DNA of 64,000 bases from Aliishimia sp965656085 (lineage in GTDB: Bacteria; Pseudomonadota; Alphaproteobacteria; Rhodobacterales; Rhodobacteraceae), in assembly GCA_965656085.1 (NCBI GenBank), contig CBFHJA010000007.1:1-64000 (forward strand). The letters run 5' to 3'. Shown here in pieces: positions 8,215 to 16,885 of the stretch. The stretch's first letter is position 1; every line of letters begins with the position of its first letter. The position numbers and the translations under genes are program-made. The notes beneath the pieces were generated by a model. The model saw only the letters and a program-made list of their open reading frames with translations. It was not told the origin of the DNA and did no database searches.

Positions 8215-9753
8215 ATGTCCAGACACGATGAACTGATACAGGATCTGGAGGCACGTCGGGCGCGCGCTCTTGGCATGGGCGGCAGCGAAAAACTCGCCAA
8301 GCGCAAAGCCGCAAATGTGCTCGATGCACGCGCGCGGATCGATCATCTGTTCGATGCGGGAAGTTTCGCCGAAACCGGGATGCTCGCCATCTCACATCTG
8401 CCCGAGAAGCGTGACGCATCGCCGGCGGATGGCAAGATCTGCGGCTACGGACGCATCGAGGACCGGCCCGCCGCCATCGTGTCATGCGATCTGACCACCT
8501 TGGGTGCGTCGTCAAGCCTGACCAATGTCCGGAAGATGGGACATCTTCGACGTACCGCGATCCGCAACGGTATGCCGTTGATATTTCTAAACGAAACATC
8601 AGGCGCGCGGATTCCCGATACGATGGGCGCGCAAGGAACCGGGGCGTTGGGTCAGGACCCGGAGCAATTCATCCGGGGGCGTGAAATTCCCTACGTGTCG
8701 GCCTGTCTGGGTCCGAGCTATGGCACTGGAACCTGGTACACGATGCTGTCCGATTTCGTGGTGATGCGCAAAGGAGCCTGTCTTGCGGTCTCTTCGCCGC
8801 GGGTGACCTCGCTGGCAATCGGCGAAGAGGTGCAACTAGAAGAGTTGGGCGGCTGGAAACTGCACACTGAAAAGACCGGCCTTGTCGACTACGCCGTGGA
8901 CAGTGACGAGGAGGCGCTCGATCTGGTCAAGCGCTTCCTGTCCTACATGCCCTCGCATTCCGGGGAGCTTCCACCCGCCGCCGAGCCACCCGATGAAAGC
9001 GCCTGCGACGGCGCGTCCATTCTGGATATCGTTCCGGCCGAGCGCCAGAAGGTCTATGACGTGCGCAAGCTGATTGCCGCCATTGTCGATCCGGGCTCAG
9101 TCTTCGAGCTCAAGCCGCGCTTCGGGCGGGTCGCGACCACGGCGCTGACGCGGATGGGGGGCAAGGTGGTGGGCGTCGTTGCGACGAACCCGATGTTTAA
9201 AGGCGGTGCGCTCGATCCCGATGGATGTGACAAGATCACCAGTTTCCTGATCCTGTGCGACAGTTTCCACATCCCGATAGTTCTGCTTACCGACACGCCT
9301 GGCTTCCTGATCGGGGTCGAGGGAGAAAGGCGCAAGGCGCCTGGGAAAATCATGAATTTCATGTCGGCGCTGCAGATGTGCAGTGTGCCGAAACTCTCGA
9401 TTGTCACCCGCAAATCCTATGGTCAGGCCTATCTGAACATGGGCGGGTCGCGGAACTCGGACGAGATGGCGGCTTGGACGACGGCCGATGTGGGCTTCAT
9501 GGATCCCAATATCGGAGTTAACGTCATTTATGGGGTGACCGCGGAAAGTGATCCGCAGAAATTCGAGGAGTTGAAGGCCGAAGTATCCCGCGAAACCTCG
9601 GCCTATGATCTCGCGGCGATATACTCGGCCCAAGAGGTGCTGGATCCGCGCGAGACGCGCAGATGGCTCCTGTCGATGCTGCGGGTGCATTCGCGCGGTC
9701 GCGACAAGGGCTTCTCGCGCCGGGCGCTGGCAAGCTGGCCAACAACGTTCTGA
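8215..9753 (+). CDS. Acyl-CoA carboxylase carboxyltransferase, paralogue 3
   Basis: The 512-residue PccB-type carboxyltransferase starts at the ATG at 8215 behind a perfect AAGGAGG (8204-8210). The longer upstream frame has no ribosome-binding site. The N-half has NETSGARI and GPSYGTGTWY, closer to the canonical SGGARI/GPCAGG pattern than the other two. The C-half has DTPGFLIG and RKSYGQAY. It diverges clearly from paralogues 1 and 2. It is followed 48 bases later by the biotinyl carrier gene and then the GntR regulator, all on the same strand. It may pair with the carrier and the biotin carboxylase at 5161-6519. Confidence 0.88.
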   Translation: MSRHDELIQDLEARRARALGMGGSEKLAKRKAANVLDARARIDHLFDAGSFAETGMLAISHLPEKRDASPADGKICGYGRIEDRPAAIVSCDLTTLGASSSLTNVRKMGHLRRTAIRNGMPLIFLNETSGARIPDTMGAQGTGALGQDPEQFIRGREIPYVSACLGPSYGTGTWYTMLSDFVVMRKGACLAVSSPRVTSLAIGEEVQLEELGGWKLHTEKTGLVDYAVDSDEEALDLVKRFLSYMPSHSGELPPAAEPPDESACDGASILDIVPAERQKVYDVRKLIAAIVDPGSVFELKPRFGRVATTALTRMGGKVVGVVATNPMFKGGALDPDGCDKITSFLILCDSFHIPIVLLTDTPGFLIGVEGERRKAPGKIMNFMSALQMCSVPKLSIVTRKSYGQAYLNMGGSRNSDEMAAWTTADVGFMDPNIGVNVIYGVTAESDPQKFEELKAEVSRETSAYDLAAIYSAQEVLDPRETRRWLLSMLRVHSRGRDKGFSRRALASWPTTF

Positions 9754-9801
9754 CCAACACGAATACTTTGAAGACAAGGCAAAGGGACAGGAAGAGAAAT
9801 C

Positions 9802-10023
9802 ATGGCTGAAGAGAAAATCACCTCGGAAATTACTGGAACCGTTTGGAAGATAGAAATGGGGATTGGCGACACGGTCGAAGAGGACGATGTCATCATGATC
9901 CTAGAATCGATGAAAATGGAGATACCTGTGCTCGCTCCTTGTGCGGGCAAGCTTCAGCAGATCCTAGTCGATGAAGGCGTCGCGATTGCGGAAGGGCAAG
10001 TCATTGCTATTTTAGACGCCTGA
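9802..10023 (+). CDS. Stand-alone biotinyl (BCCP-type) carrier protein
   Basis: The 73-residue protein is a single biotinyl/lipoyl domain. K38 in ESMKME is the biotin attachment site, placed in the usual beta-hairpin with DDVIMILESMKM. It has no N-terminal linker or extra domain, unlike AccB (about 150 residues). It presumably shuttles carboxybiotin between the one biotin carboxylase and one or more of the three carboxyltransferases. Its base composition is slightly more AT-rich than its neighbours. Confidence 0.9.
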   Translation: MAEEKITSEITGTVWKIEMGIGDTVEEDDVIMILESMKMEIPVLAPCAGKLQQILVDEGVAIAEGQVIAILDA

Positions 10024-10075
10024 TTCTATGGGTCGTGTCCAGACAGCAACTTTGCGTTTGTAACTGGAATTAAAA

Positions 10076-10813
10076 TTGACCTTGGGAAGTGTAAGTCGAC
10101 TGGAGCACAGTCTGGGACCAATTCGCCCCAGCCTTTCTTCTGGGACTCAAGCTCTGTCTCTTGCGGAGCAGATCGCCACGCAACTTGCTGAAGCGATCAT
10201 CAATGAAGAATATGCGCCCGGGACTCGCATTCACGAAATCGCCGTTTCGGAACAGTTTCAGGTAAGCCGAGGTCCGGTCCGCGAAGCGTTGCGCATTCTA
10301 GAGAACGCGGGACTGGTTTCAATTCAGGCCAGACGCGGCGCAATCGTGACCAATTTGTCGGTGGCGGAAGTCGACGACATCTTTGAAATCCGTGCCGTTC
10401 TCGTCGGACTTGCTGCGCGCCGCCTGGCGCGTGACTTTCCGCCCGACAACATCGCCCAGCTCGAAGAGCGGATCGCTGAGCTTCAAGACCTGACCACGCG
10501 GGCCGATCAGGATGCGGCAGCGCGATATGTCACGATAACTCAGGAGCTGAGCTTTCTTATCTGCGCCGGCACCGGAAGTGAACGGCTCACGTCTATCGTC
10601 TATTCGCTGTTCCACCAGACCATTCGGTACACCCGGATCGGGCTATCCACGCCTGAGCGGCGGCAGGAGTCGGCCCGGAGCTGGGCACAATTGCTGGAGC
10701 ATATTCGTACCGGAAATCAGACCGGTGCAGAAATGACGGCACGTGAACTGGTGGACAACTCACGCGCTATGGCGATCAAAATGCTGCGTAGCGAGCAGAG
10801 CCGCGACACCTGA
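10076..10813 (+). CDS. GntR-family transcriptional regulator with FCD domain
   Basis: The protein has about 245 residues. The N-terminal winged helix (about 30-95) shows the GntR pattern PGTRIHEIAVSEQFQVSRGP followed by VREALRILENAGLV. The C-terminal all-helical FCD ligand-binding domain (about 100-235) follows. No ATG fits: the start is probably a TTG at 10076, with a weak GGA upstream, or a TTG at 10082. It lies 52 bases after the biotinyl carrier gene and is likely the local repressor, sensing an acid or CoA-pathway intermediate. The repeated TTGACATTGT motif near 3.5, 8.2 and 16.8 kb is its candidate operator. Confidence 0.85.
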   Translation: MTLGSVSRLEHSLGPIRPSLSSGTQALSLAEQIATQLAEAIINEEYAPGTRIHEIAVSEQFQVSRGPVREALRILENAGLVSIQARRGAIVTNLSVAEVDDIFEIRAVLVGLAARRLARDFPPDNIAQLEERIAELQDLTTRADQDAAARYVTITQELSFLICAGTGSERLTSIVYSLFHQTIRYTRIGLSTPERRQESARSWAQLLEHIRTGNQTGAEMTARELVDNSRAMAIKMLRSEQSRDT

Positions 10814-10844
10814 CCCGTGAGGCCGGGCAGAACGCTTTCGACAT

Positions 10845-13064
10845 TCAGTCGCGGCCCGTCTCTCGATCGCGGTTCCTGAATTCCAGCCAACATGACATCG
10901 TCCCAAGGGCGCGGGCCGCTTGCGGCAATTCGCTGAAGACCGCAAGCCCGGCCTGCCGGGCGCGGGCGGCGTCGTGGCGTTGGCGCGCATCGGTCGCCTC
11001 AGAGCCATCCGAGCGCAACACCAGAACGATCCGTGGCGCATCGGGGAGGGTGCTCACGCGCACAGCCTCGCGCACCAGACCGCCGATCACATCCACCGAC
11101 TGGTTGCTCGACTTGGTAAAGACCGGCAGGTTCACATGGACGACGACAGCGTCATAGGCTGCCGCGCCCGCGAGGATATCGAGGATTTCCCCGGCCACCG
11201 CGCCCTCCCGGTGGCGCAGGGTTCCCGCTGGGGTGTCCACGGGATTGGCAAGCCCGGTGCCCGGCGGCAGGCCAAGCTGCTCGAGTTGGTGAAAGGCGCG
11301 GGCCGGTACGTGAGGGGTCTTCAGCCCGGCCCGGGAAAACGCATCGGCGGCGAGGACGCTGGTGCCTCCGCCATTGCCGAACAATGCGACGTTCCGCAGG
11401 AGACGCTGCCCCGGTTGCTCCGCCTCTGTCTGGCAGATCAGCAGGGCGTCGAGGAACTCATCGAGGGTCTCCACGACCATCATGCCAGTTTGCAGCGCGA
11501 TGCCGTCCCACAGACGGGCCTCCGCTGCAAGGGCGCCCGTATGTGAGGCGGCAGCGCGGCGGCCTTCCGCTGTGCGCCCGCCCAGCAGCAGAACGACCGG
11601 CTTGCGCGCACCCGCCTGCCGGAGGCGCGCCACGAACCGGCGGCCGTCGCGCACGTCTTCTATATAAAGACCTATGACCTTGGTATCGGGATTGCACAGA
11701 TGGTATTCGAGAAGGTCTGCGGGGCCGAGATCGGCGCTGTTACCAAGCGTTGTCACGGCTGCGTATCGCAGGCCACGTTGCTCGCCGCGTAGGATCACAT
11801 CAACCGCGAGCCCGCCCGATTGCGAAATGACAGCGACGCCTCCGGGTTCGGAGGTGGAGCCTCCGATAAAGGTGAGCCCGCCCCTCGGGCTATGTATGCC
11901 AAGGCAGTTCGGCCCGATCAGGCGCATGCCCGAGGCGCGCGCGACCTCCAGCAGCCGGTTCTGCCGGGTCTCTCCGTCTTCGGCTTCGCCAAAGCCCGAC
12001 GACATGACCTGAACGAAGCGCGCGCATCCAGGAGCTGACGCGATTGCCGCAATTGCCGCTTCGGCAGCGACGGCGATATAGGCGAAATCTGCGGGCTCAG
12101 TCAGATCCGCGAGCGTGGGAACCGCCGGGAAGCCCTCAACCTGCGCGGCCTTGGGGTGGACCGGCTGGATGCCCCCTTTGTACCCGAAAGCCAGACTATG
12201 ACGGATCACCTCGTTGCCGAAACTTGTGCCGGTCGCAGAGGCGCCCAGCACCGCGACGGAGTTCGGCATGAACAGCGGTCGGAACATTTCTTGCACCGCG
12301 ACAGGATCAAGCGGAGCCGGTTCGCAGATCGGATCGCACGGTGAGGACGCGAGTAGAATGCGTGCATCGACAGCAGTGGCGCCACCTTCATCCACGATCA
12401 GAGGGTTGATCTCAATGGCGCTGATCTGCCCGTCGAGCGCAGACATCAATCCATCGCGTCCTCCGAGTGCGAGCAGGGCCGCGACGATCGCGTCTTCATC
12501 GCAGGGCGCCGTTCCGCGCGCGCCGCGCAACAGCGGCGCTGAGCGCAACCCGTCGATCATGCTGCGGGCGTCGGCTTCGGTGATCGGGCAGGCGCGGAAC
12601 GCCACGTCCTCGAACACCTCGACATACACACCGCCAAGACCGAGCATCACGCACGGGCCAAGCCGGGTATCCCAAAACCCGCCAAGCACCATCTCCAGAC
12701 CCGGGCTGCTTTGTTCCTCCACGAGAAACCCGTCCATGGCGCAGCCGGCGGCAGTGGCTGCAGCGGCAATCTCGTTGAGCGCGTCACGGGCCTCTGTACT
12801 GGTGCGAAGGCCTAGTCTGACGCCGCCGAAATCGGATTTATGCGCACCATCGCGGGTCAGCACCTTGGCCACAAAGGGCGGATGCAATCTCGCAAGCGTG
12901 GCCTCGGTTGCCTCGTCGGGGTTCGCGAGGCGCAGTCCCTGCGGCGCGGTGATCCCAGCCGCCCGCAAAAGCACCTTTGCGTCCAGTTCCGCAATCGCGC
13001 TTGCACCGGTGTCGCGCGCGGCGGTCGCTGCGCGTGTGGCGATTTCGGTCAGCGAAACGTCCAT
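10845..13064 (-). CDS. ADP-forming acyl-CoA synthetase, beta-alpha fusion
   Basis: The 739-residue protein combines an N-terminal ATP-grasp domain (about 25-245, with SAIEINPLIVD near 215-224), a CoA-binding Rossmann domain (about 265-395, GPNCLGI at 384-390), and a succinyl-CoA-synthetase-like domain (about 405-730). The active histidine is H508 in SHTGALA. Such NDP-forming enzymes activate small carboxylates, or run backwards to make ATP from acyl-CoA. The domain order (ATP-grasp first) is the reverse of Pat/AcdA-type fusions. There is no acetyltransferase domain. The gene overlaps the enoyl-CoA hydratase gene by 16 bases and ends the TRAP operon, so it probably activates the imported acid. 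Confidence 0.87.
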   Translation of the reverse strand: MDVSLTEIATRAATAARDTGASAIAELDAKVLLRAAGITAPQGLRLANPDEATEATLARLHPPFVAKVLTRDGAHKSDFGGVRLGLRTSTEARDALNEIAAAATAAGCAMDGFLVEEQSSPGLEMVLGGFWDTRLGPCVMLGLGGVYVEVFEDVAFRACPITEADARSMIDGLRSAPLLRGARGTAPCDEDAIVAALLALGGRDGLMSALDGQISAIEINPLIVDEGGATAVDARILLASSPCDPICEPAPLDPVAVQEMFRPLFMPNSVAVLGASATGTSFGNEVIRHSLAFGYKGGIQPVHPKAAQVEGFPAVPTLADLTEPADFAYIAVAAEAAIAAIASAPGCARFVQVMSSGFGEAEDGETRQNRLLEVARASGMRLIGPNCLGIHSPRGGLTFIGGSTSEPGGVAVISQSGGLAVDVILRGEQRGLRYAAVTTLGNSADLGPADLLEYHLCNPDTKVIGLYIEDVRDGRRFVARLRQAGARKPVVLLLGGRTAEGRRAAASHTGALAAEARLWDGIALQTGMMVVETLDEFLDALLICQTEAEQPGQRLLRNVALFGNGGGTSVLAADAFSRAGLKTPHVPARAFHQLEQLGLPPGTGLANPVDTPAGTLRHREGAVAGEILDILAGAAAYDAVVVHVNLPVFTKSSNQSVDVIGGLVREAVRVSTLPDAPRIVLVLRSDGSEATDARQRHDAARARQAGLAVFSELPQAARALGTMSCWLEFRNRDRETGRD

Positions 13065-13834
13065 TCAGGTGTCCTTTTTTCGTTGAATGCGCGCATCCCC
13101 TCAGCCCTGTCTTCACTCGCCGACAGGCGTTGATGCACGGAAACCTCGAGGGTCAGACCGACCTTGAGCGGTGCATCTAGCCCACCATCCATCGCCCGTT
13201 TCGCGCCCTGAACCGCAAGCGGGGCATTCGCCGCAATTCGCTGCGCCACCGCGCACGCGGCGGTCAGTTCGTCACCTGAAGGGTGCAGCGCATTGACCAG
13301 CCCCCATTCGTAGGCCTCACGGGCCGAGAACCGCGCACCGGTGAGGATCAATTCCTTGGCGCGTCGGAGCCCGAGTGCGCGGGGCAAGAGTTGCGTGCCG
13401 CCCGCGCCGGGCATGATGCCAAGCGTGATTTCGGGCAACCCGAACACGGCGCTGTCGGCGGCATGGATGAAATCGGCCGCCAGCGCCAACTCGCACCCGC
13501 CGCCGAGCGCATAGCCACGCACGGCGGCAATCACCGGCCACGGAAAACTCCACAGGCTTTCGAACGCATCGCGAAACAGCGCATGCTGCCTCCGCCAATC
13601 GTCATTCGACATTCCAGCGCGCTCCTTGAGGTCGGCCCCCACGCTGAACGCGCGCTCACCTGCGCCCGTGAGCACAACAGCGCGGACATCGTCACGACGT
13701 TTCAGCGTGGCCCCGAACAGCGCAAGCATCTCTTCGGCCATCGCCGTATCGAAGGCATTCATCGCCTCCGGGCGATTTATGGTGACGATGACAACGCCAT
13801 CCCCCGGCTCCGAGAGCCGAAACCTGCCCGTCAT
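13049..13834 (-). CDS. Enoyl-CoA hydratase/isomerase family protein
   Basis: The 261-residue crotonase-fold protein has the oxyanion hole GGG at 111-113. Both hydratase glutamates are present, E115 (GGCEL) and E135 (LPEITLG), so hydratase activity is likely. The downstream PGAGGTQLL motif is also intact. The gene overlaps the end of the TRAP large permease gene by four bases and the next gene by 16. With a carboxylase locus nearby, a glutaconyl-type enoyl-CoA substrate is possible but unproven. Confidence 0.87.
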   Translation of the reverse strand: MTGRFRLSEPGDGVVIVTINRPEAMNAFDTAMAEEMLALFGATLKRRDDVRAVVLTGAGERAFSVGADLKERAGMSNDDWRRQHALFRDAFESLWSFPWPVIAAVRGYALGGGCELALAADFIHAADSAVFGLPEITLGIMPGAGGTQLLPRALGLRRAKELILTGARFSAREAYEWGLVNALHPSGDELTAACAVAQRIAANAPLAVQGAKRAMDGGLDAPLKVGLTLEVSVHQRLSASEDRAEGMRAFNEKRTPEWTFR

Positions 13835-15099
13835 CGTAGCGCCTCAGGCAGCCAGGTAGCCAGTCCCGGCGCGAAGATCATCAGGATGGCGTAGACAATT
13901 CCCACTCCGACGAACATAAGCGCATTGCCGAAGGCTCGGTCAGCGGAGAGGTTAATCACACCCGCAGCCGTGTAGAGACCCACGCAGACCGGTGGGGTTA
14001 ATAGCCCCAGACCGGCAAAGGCCGTGAACACGATGTAGAGATGTGTCAGCGGAATATCGAGGCTCATGGCGACGGCCATGAACACTGGAACCGTCAGGTA
14101 GAACACCGGAACGATCTCGATAAAGGTGCCAAGGATCAGGCAAATCGCTCCGACCACGAAAAGGAAGACAACCGGAGTGACACCGTATTCGATGAAGAAG
14201 GTCGTGAGCTTCTGCGGAGCCTGCGTATAGGTCAAGACAACCGACAGGAAGGTCGCCATTGCGATAATCGAGAAAATCACCGCAGTTGTGACTGCAGTTC
14301 CCTGAAAAGACTGCCAGAGGCCGGCGAATGTGAGCTCCCGGTGGATGAAGAAGCCGAGGAAAATCGCCCAAACCGAAGCGACAGCGGCGGTCTCGGACGG
14401 GGTCAGCAACCCGCTATAGATTCCGCCTAGGATTATGACGGGCGTCAGCAGGCCGGGAAAGGCCGAGCGAAACGCCTTTAGCCGCTGCGATAAGGAGGCG
14501 CGTTGTTCGCGCTCCATGTTGCGGCAGCGTACAATCACTACAATCACGAGGATCAAAAGCAGCGTCAGACCGGGAAACACGCCCGCGGCAAATGTGTCGG
14601 AGACCGGAACGCCAGTCAGCGCCGAGTAGATAATCGCGGCGTTTGACGGCGGGATCAGCGCTTCGAGCAGGCCAGCCGCTGCTGCAAGCGCCACGGTGAA
14701 GGGTGCTGAATAGCCCTTCCGCAGCATTTGCGGCATCATGATCGACCCGACCGCCGTGATCGCCGCGAGAATGGAGCCGCAGAACGCAGCGAAGAAGCCC
14801 ATCGTCAGAACCATCGCCACCCCCAGCCCTCCGGGCCAGTGGCCAACCAAAGCCATCGCGAAATCGACCAGTCGCCGGGCCACACCCGAGCGCAGCATCA
14901 CAAGCCCAGCAAAGACGAATAGGGGAATGGCCAGCAGGACCTGCTTGGTCACCGCGCCAAACGCCACTTGGATCAGGGTCGACCAAGGCAGGTTCAGCCC
15001 CTGCGTGGCGACCGCGCTGGAGCCGATACCGAAGACGAGAAAAATCGGGAGCGACAGAAACAGCAGAACAAGCGAAATTCCGACTACGACCGGTACCAT
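13831..15099 (-). CDS. dctM: TRAP transporter large permease (DctM)
   Basis: The 422-residue protein is very hydrophobic, with about eleven to twelve membrane segments, and shows DctM hallmarks such as LIPPSNAAIIYS and LTPPVCVGLY near the C-terminus. It forms the Na+-coupled channel that works with DctQ and the periplasmic DctP. A GGAG inside the end of dctQ precedes the ATG, and only three bases separate the genes. It leads into enoyl-CoA hydratase and acyl-CoA synthetase genes, suggesting import of an organic acid for CoA-dependent breakdown. Confidence 0.92.
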   Translation of the reverse strand: MVPVVVGISLVLLFLSLPIFLVFGIGSSAVATQGLNLPWSTLIQVAFGAVTKQVLLAIPLFVFAGLVMLRSGVARRLVDFAMALVGHWPGGLGVAMVLTMGFFAAFCGSILAAITAVGSIMMPQMLRKGYSAPFTVALAAAAGLLEALIPPSNAAIIYSALTGVPVSDTFAAGVFPGLTLLLILVIVVIVRCRNMEREQRASLSQRLKAFRSAFPGLLTPVIILGGIYSGLLTPSETAAVASVWAIFLGFFIHRELTFAGLWQSFQGTAVTTAVIFSIIAMATFLSVVLTYTQAPQKLTTFFIEYGVTPVVFLFVVGAICLILGTFIEIVPVFYLTVPVFMAVAMSLDIPLTHLYIVFTAFAGLGLLTPPVCVGLYTAAGVINLSADRAFGNALMFVGVGIVYAILMIFAPGLATWLPEALR

Positions 15100-15102
15100 G
15101 GA

Positions 15103-15642
15103 TTACGCTCCTGCCTGCTTGTAGTCTTCGTCGGGCGCCTCTGGCCCCGGATCGCCGATCAAGGCGGTCAGAAGGTTTTCGAGCGCAAAGCTGGTGAGGA
15201 TGGCAAAACCGACAGGAAAGGACAGATACAACCACCAAATCGGGAAGGCCCATTCCATCTCGGTCTTCTGGCCAACGAGCTTGAACAGTGCTGTAGCTTC
15301 GTAGCCTGCGTAGCAGAAGGTGATACCGGCAAGCACAGCGATGGTGGATACCAGCGCGCGCAGCCAGCGGGCCGGGCTCGGGGACAGACGTTCGGGCAGG
15401 AAATCGACCGCGATGTGAGATCCGCTGCGCATCAGGACACCGGCAACGGGAAACACCAGCCAAGGCATGAGCATCGGCGGCAGTTCCATCACCACATTGT
15501 AGCCAATTCCGGTGATATATCGGGTGACGGCTCCGCCAAAGACTGTCAGCACCATGAATGCGACGAGGAGCCCGGCGAGAATTTTTATACCCGTTTCAAG
15601 AACATTGTTCACCCCGTGAAGAGCGCGCAGCACTGATCTCAT
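15103..15642 (-). CDS. dctQ: TRAP transporter small permease (DctQ)
   Basis: The 179-residue protein has four predicted membrane segments, as usual for DctQ. The LPPMLMPWLVFPVAGVLMR region and the SHIAVDFL motif (residues about 72-79) are typical. It sits between dctP (74-base gap) and dctM (three-base gap). A strong GGGGGGAG ribosome-binding site precedes the ATG. Confidence 0.9.
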   Translation of the reverse strand: MRSVLRALHGVNNVLETGIKILAGLLVAFMVLTVFGGAVTRYITGIGYNVVMELPPMLMPWLVFPVAGVLMRSGSHIAVDFLPERLSPSPARWLRALVSTIAVLAGITFCYAGYEATALFKLVGQKTEMEWAFPIWWLYLSFPVGFAILTSFALENLLTALIGDPGPEAPDEDYKQAGA

Positions 15643-15716
15643 GTGTCTCCCCCCAAAAAAGCATTCACGTCTGAAGACTGCTCCGCGCTAGGCGGAACAG
15701 CCTCAAGCTTTCCTGC

Positions 15717-16748
15717 CTATTGGCGAGAGAACTCCATGACGGCTTCGAGCACGTCGTCGTCGATCATTTCGCTCAGGCCGGGAAAGACTTCTTCGCTGAT
15801 GATGCGCTGAAACTCGGCCTGCGCCTCTTCGCTCAGAGTGTCGACCTGTCCGCCGCGGGCTACAAATTCATCAAGAACCTCGTCGGAGAACGCCATGATC
15901 GATGCCGTGGATTCGACCGAGATTTCTTCGCCGACCTCAATGAGCAATTGCTGCACATCCTCGGGGAGACCGTCGAACCATGCTTGGTTGGCGAGAATGA
16001 ATGAATCCGCATAGAACTGGTGGGGAAGCTCCGCATATTTGATGTGATCCCACCAGCTATAGGCCTTGATCGCCGCTGGCACCGTGGAGAAGGTGTCGAT
16101 CATTCCGTTCTGGAGCGCAGTGTAGACTTCACCGGTCGGCATCGAGACCGCATCCGCACCGAGAGCTGTCCAGCGGGGACGTTCGACGCCGCTCAGATAC
16201 CGTGCCTTGAGCCCGTTGTAAGCCTCGGGTGATGTCAGCGGGCGCTCGGCCGTGAATGACATGAAAGGTCCGGTGGGGTTGTAGGCGAGGAACTTGGTGC
16301 GTGTGCGGTTCAGCACGTCCTCCCAGATGGCCTGACCCGTTTCGGTTTCGCGAAAGAACGTGCGAAGGTGTTCGAAGTCGTTGAAGACGCCCGGAAGCGC
16401 TTCGACATTATAGTTGCGGTTGACCGGCGGAAAGCTGACCGTTCCGACCACACCACCGAGTTGCACAGAGCCTGCGGTCAGCGCGCCCATAATCTCCCGA
16501 ATCCCGAAAAGCTGGCCGGACGGAAAGGTTTCGATCCGGATTTTGCCTTCGCCACGCGCATTCACCCGGTCGGCGAATTCCTGGCTGTAAATTGCGCTGT
16601 GGTGTTTGGGGGCCCAGTGATAGCTGAGCCGCGCGACGATTTCGGCGGCCGTCATGGTGGGCGCCAGCAGGGCGCCGGCCATCAGACCTAGCCCCAAGGT
16701 GGTGGCGACACGCATGTGCCGCAGTGAGTTGATGAAATTCCCTGACAT
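15717..16748 (-). CDS. dctP: TRAP transporter substrate-binding protein (DctP)
   Basis: The 343-residue periplasmic protein has a signal peptide ending near residue 34 (GALLAPTMTAAE). The DctP family pattern follows: FADRVNARGEGKIRIETFP near 60 and the GLKARYLSG segment that usually contains the carboxylate-binding arginine. GGGAGG precedes the ATG at 16748; an internal Met at 12 is the alternative. It is the first gene of the five-gene leftward operon. The ligand is unknown; the downstream CoA synthetase and hydratase suggest a monocarboxylate. Confidence 0.9.
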   Translation of the reverse strand: MSGNFINSLRHMRVATTLGLGLMAGALLAPTMTAAEIVARLSYHWAPKHHSAIYSQEFADRVNARGEGKIRIETFPSGQLFGIREIMGALTAGSVQLGGVVGTVSFPPVNRNYNVEALPGVFNDFEHLRTFFRETETGQAIWEDVLNRTRTKFLAYNPTGPFMSFTAERPLTSPEAYNGLKARYLSGVERPRWTALGADAVSMPTGEVYTALQNGMIDTFSTVPAAIKAYSWWDHIKYAELPHQFYADSFILANQAWFDGLPEDVQQLLIEVGEEISVESTASIMAFSDEVLDEFVARGGQVDTLSEEAQAEFQRIISEEVFPGLSEMIDDDVLEAVMEFSRQ

Positions 16749-16828
16749 GTTTCCTCCCTACGTCCGTCATTGGACTGACTAGTGTCGACTCTTATGCCGT
16801 CGGCGCAGAATCGACTTAATGATGAATG

Positions 16829-16841
16829 TTGACATTGTTAA
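16829..16841 (+). promoter_or_regulatory. TTGACATTGTTAA palindromic motif, candidate operator/promoter
   Basis: TTGACA-T-TGTTAA is a dyad (10 of 13 bases self-complementary) between the divergent dctP and SDR genes. It is the best-formed copy of the motif shared with 3532-3544 and 8156-8168. Its position upstream of both the TRAP operon and the SDR suggests joint control with the carboxylase locus. Confidence 0.45.
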
Positions 16842-16885
16842 TTCCGTTGCGTCAACTCTTCTTTGTCCAAACAGGAGTCGAGGCA

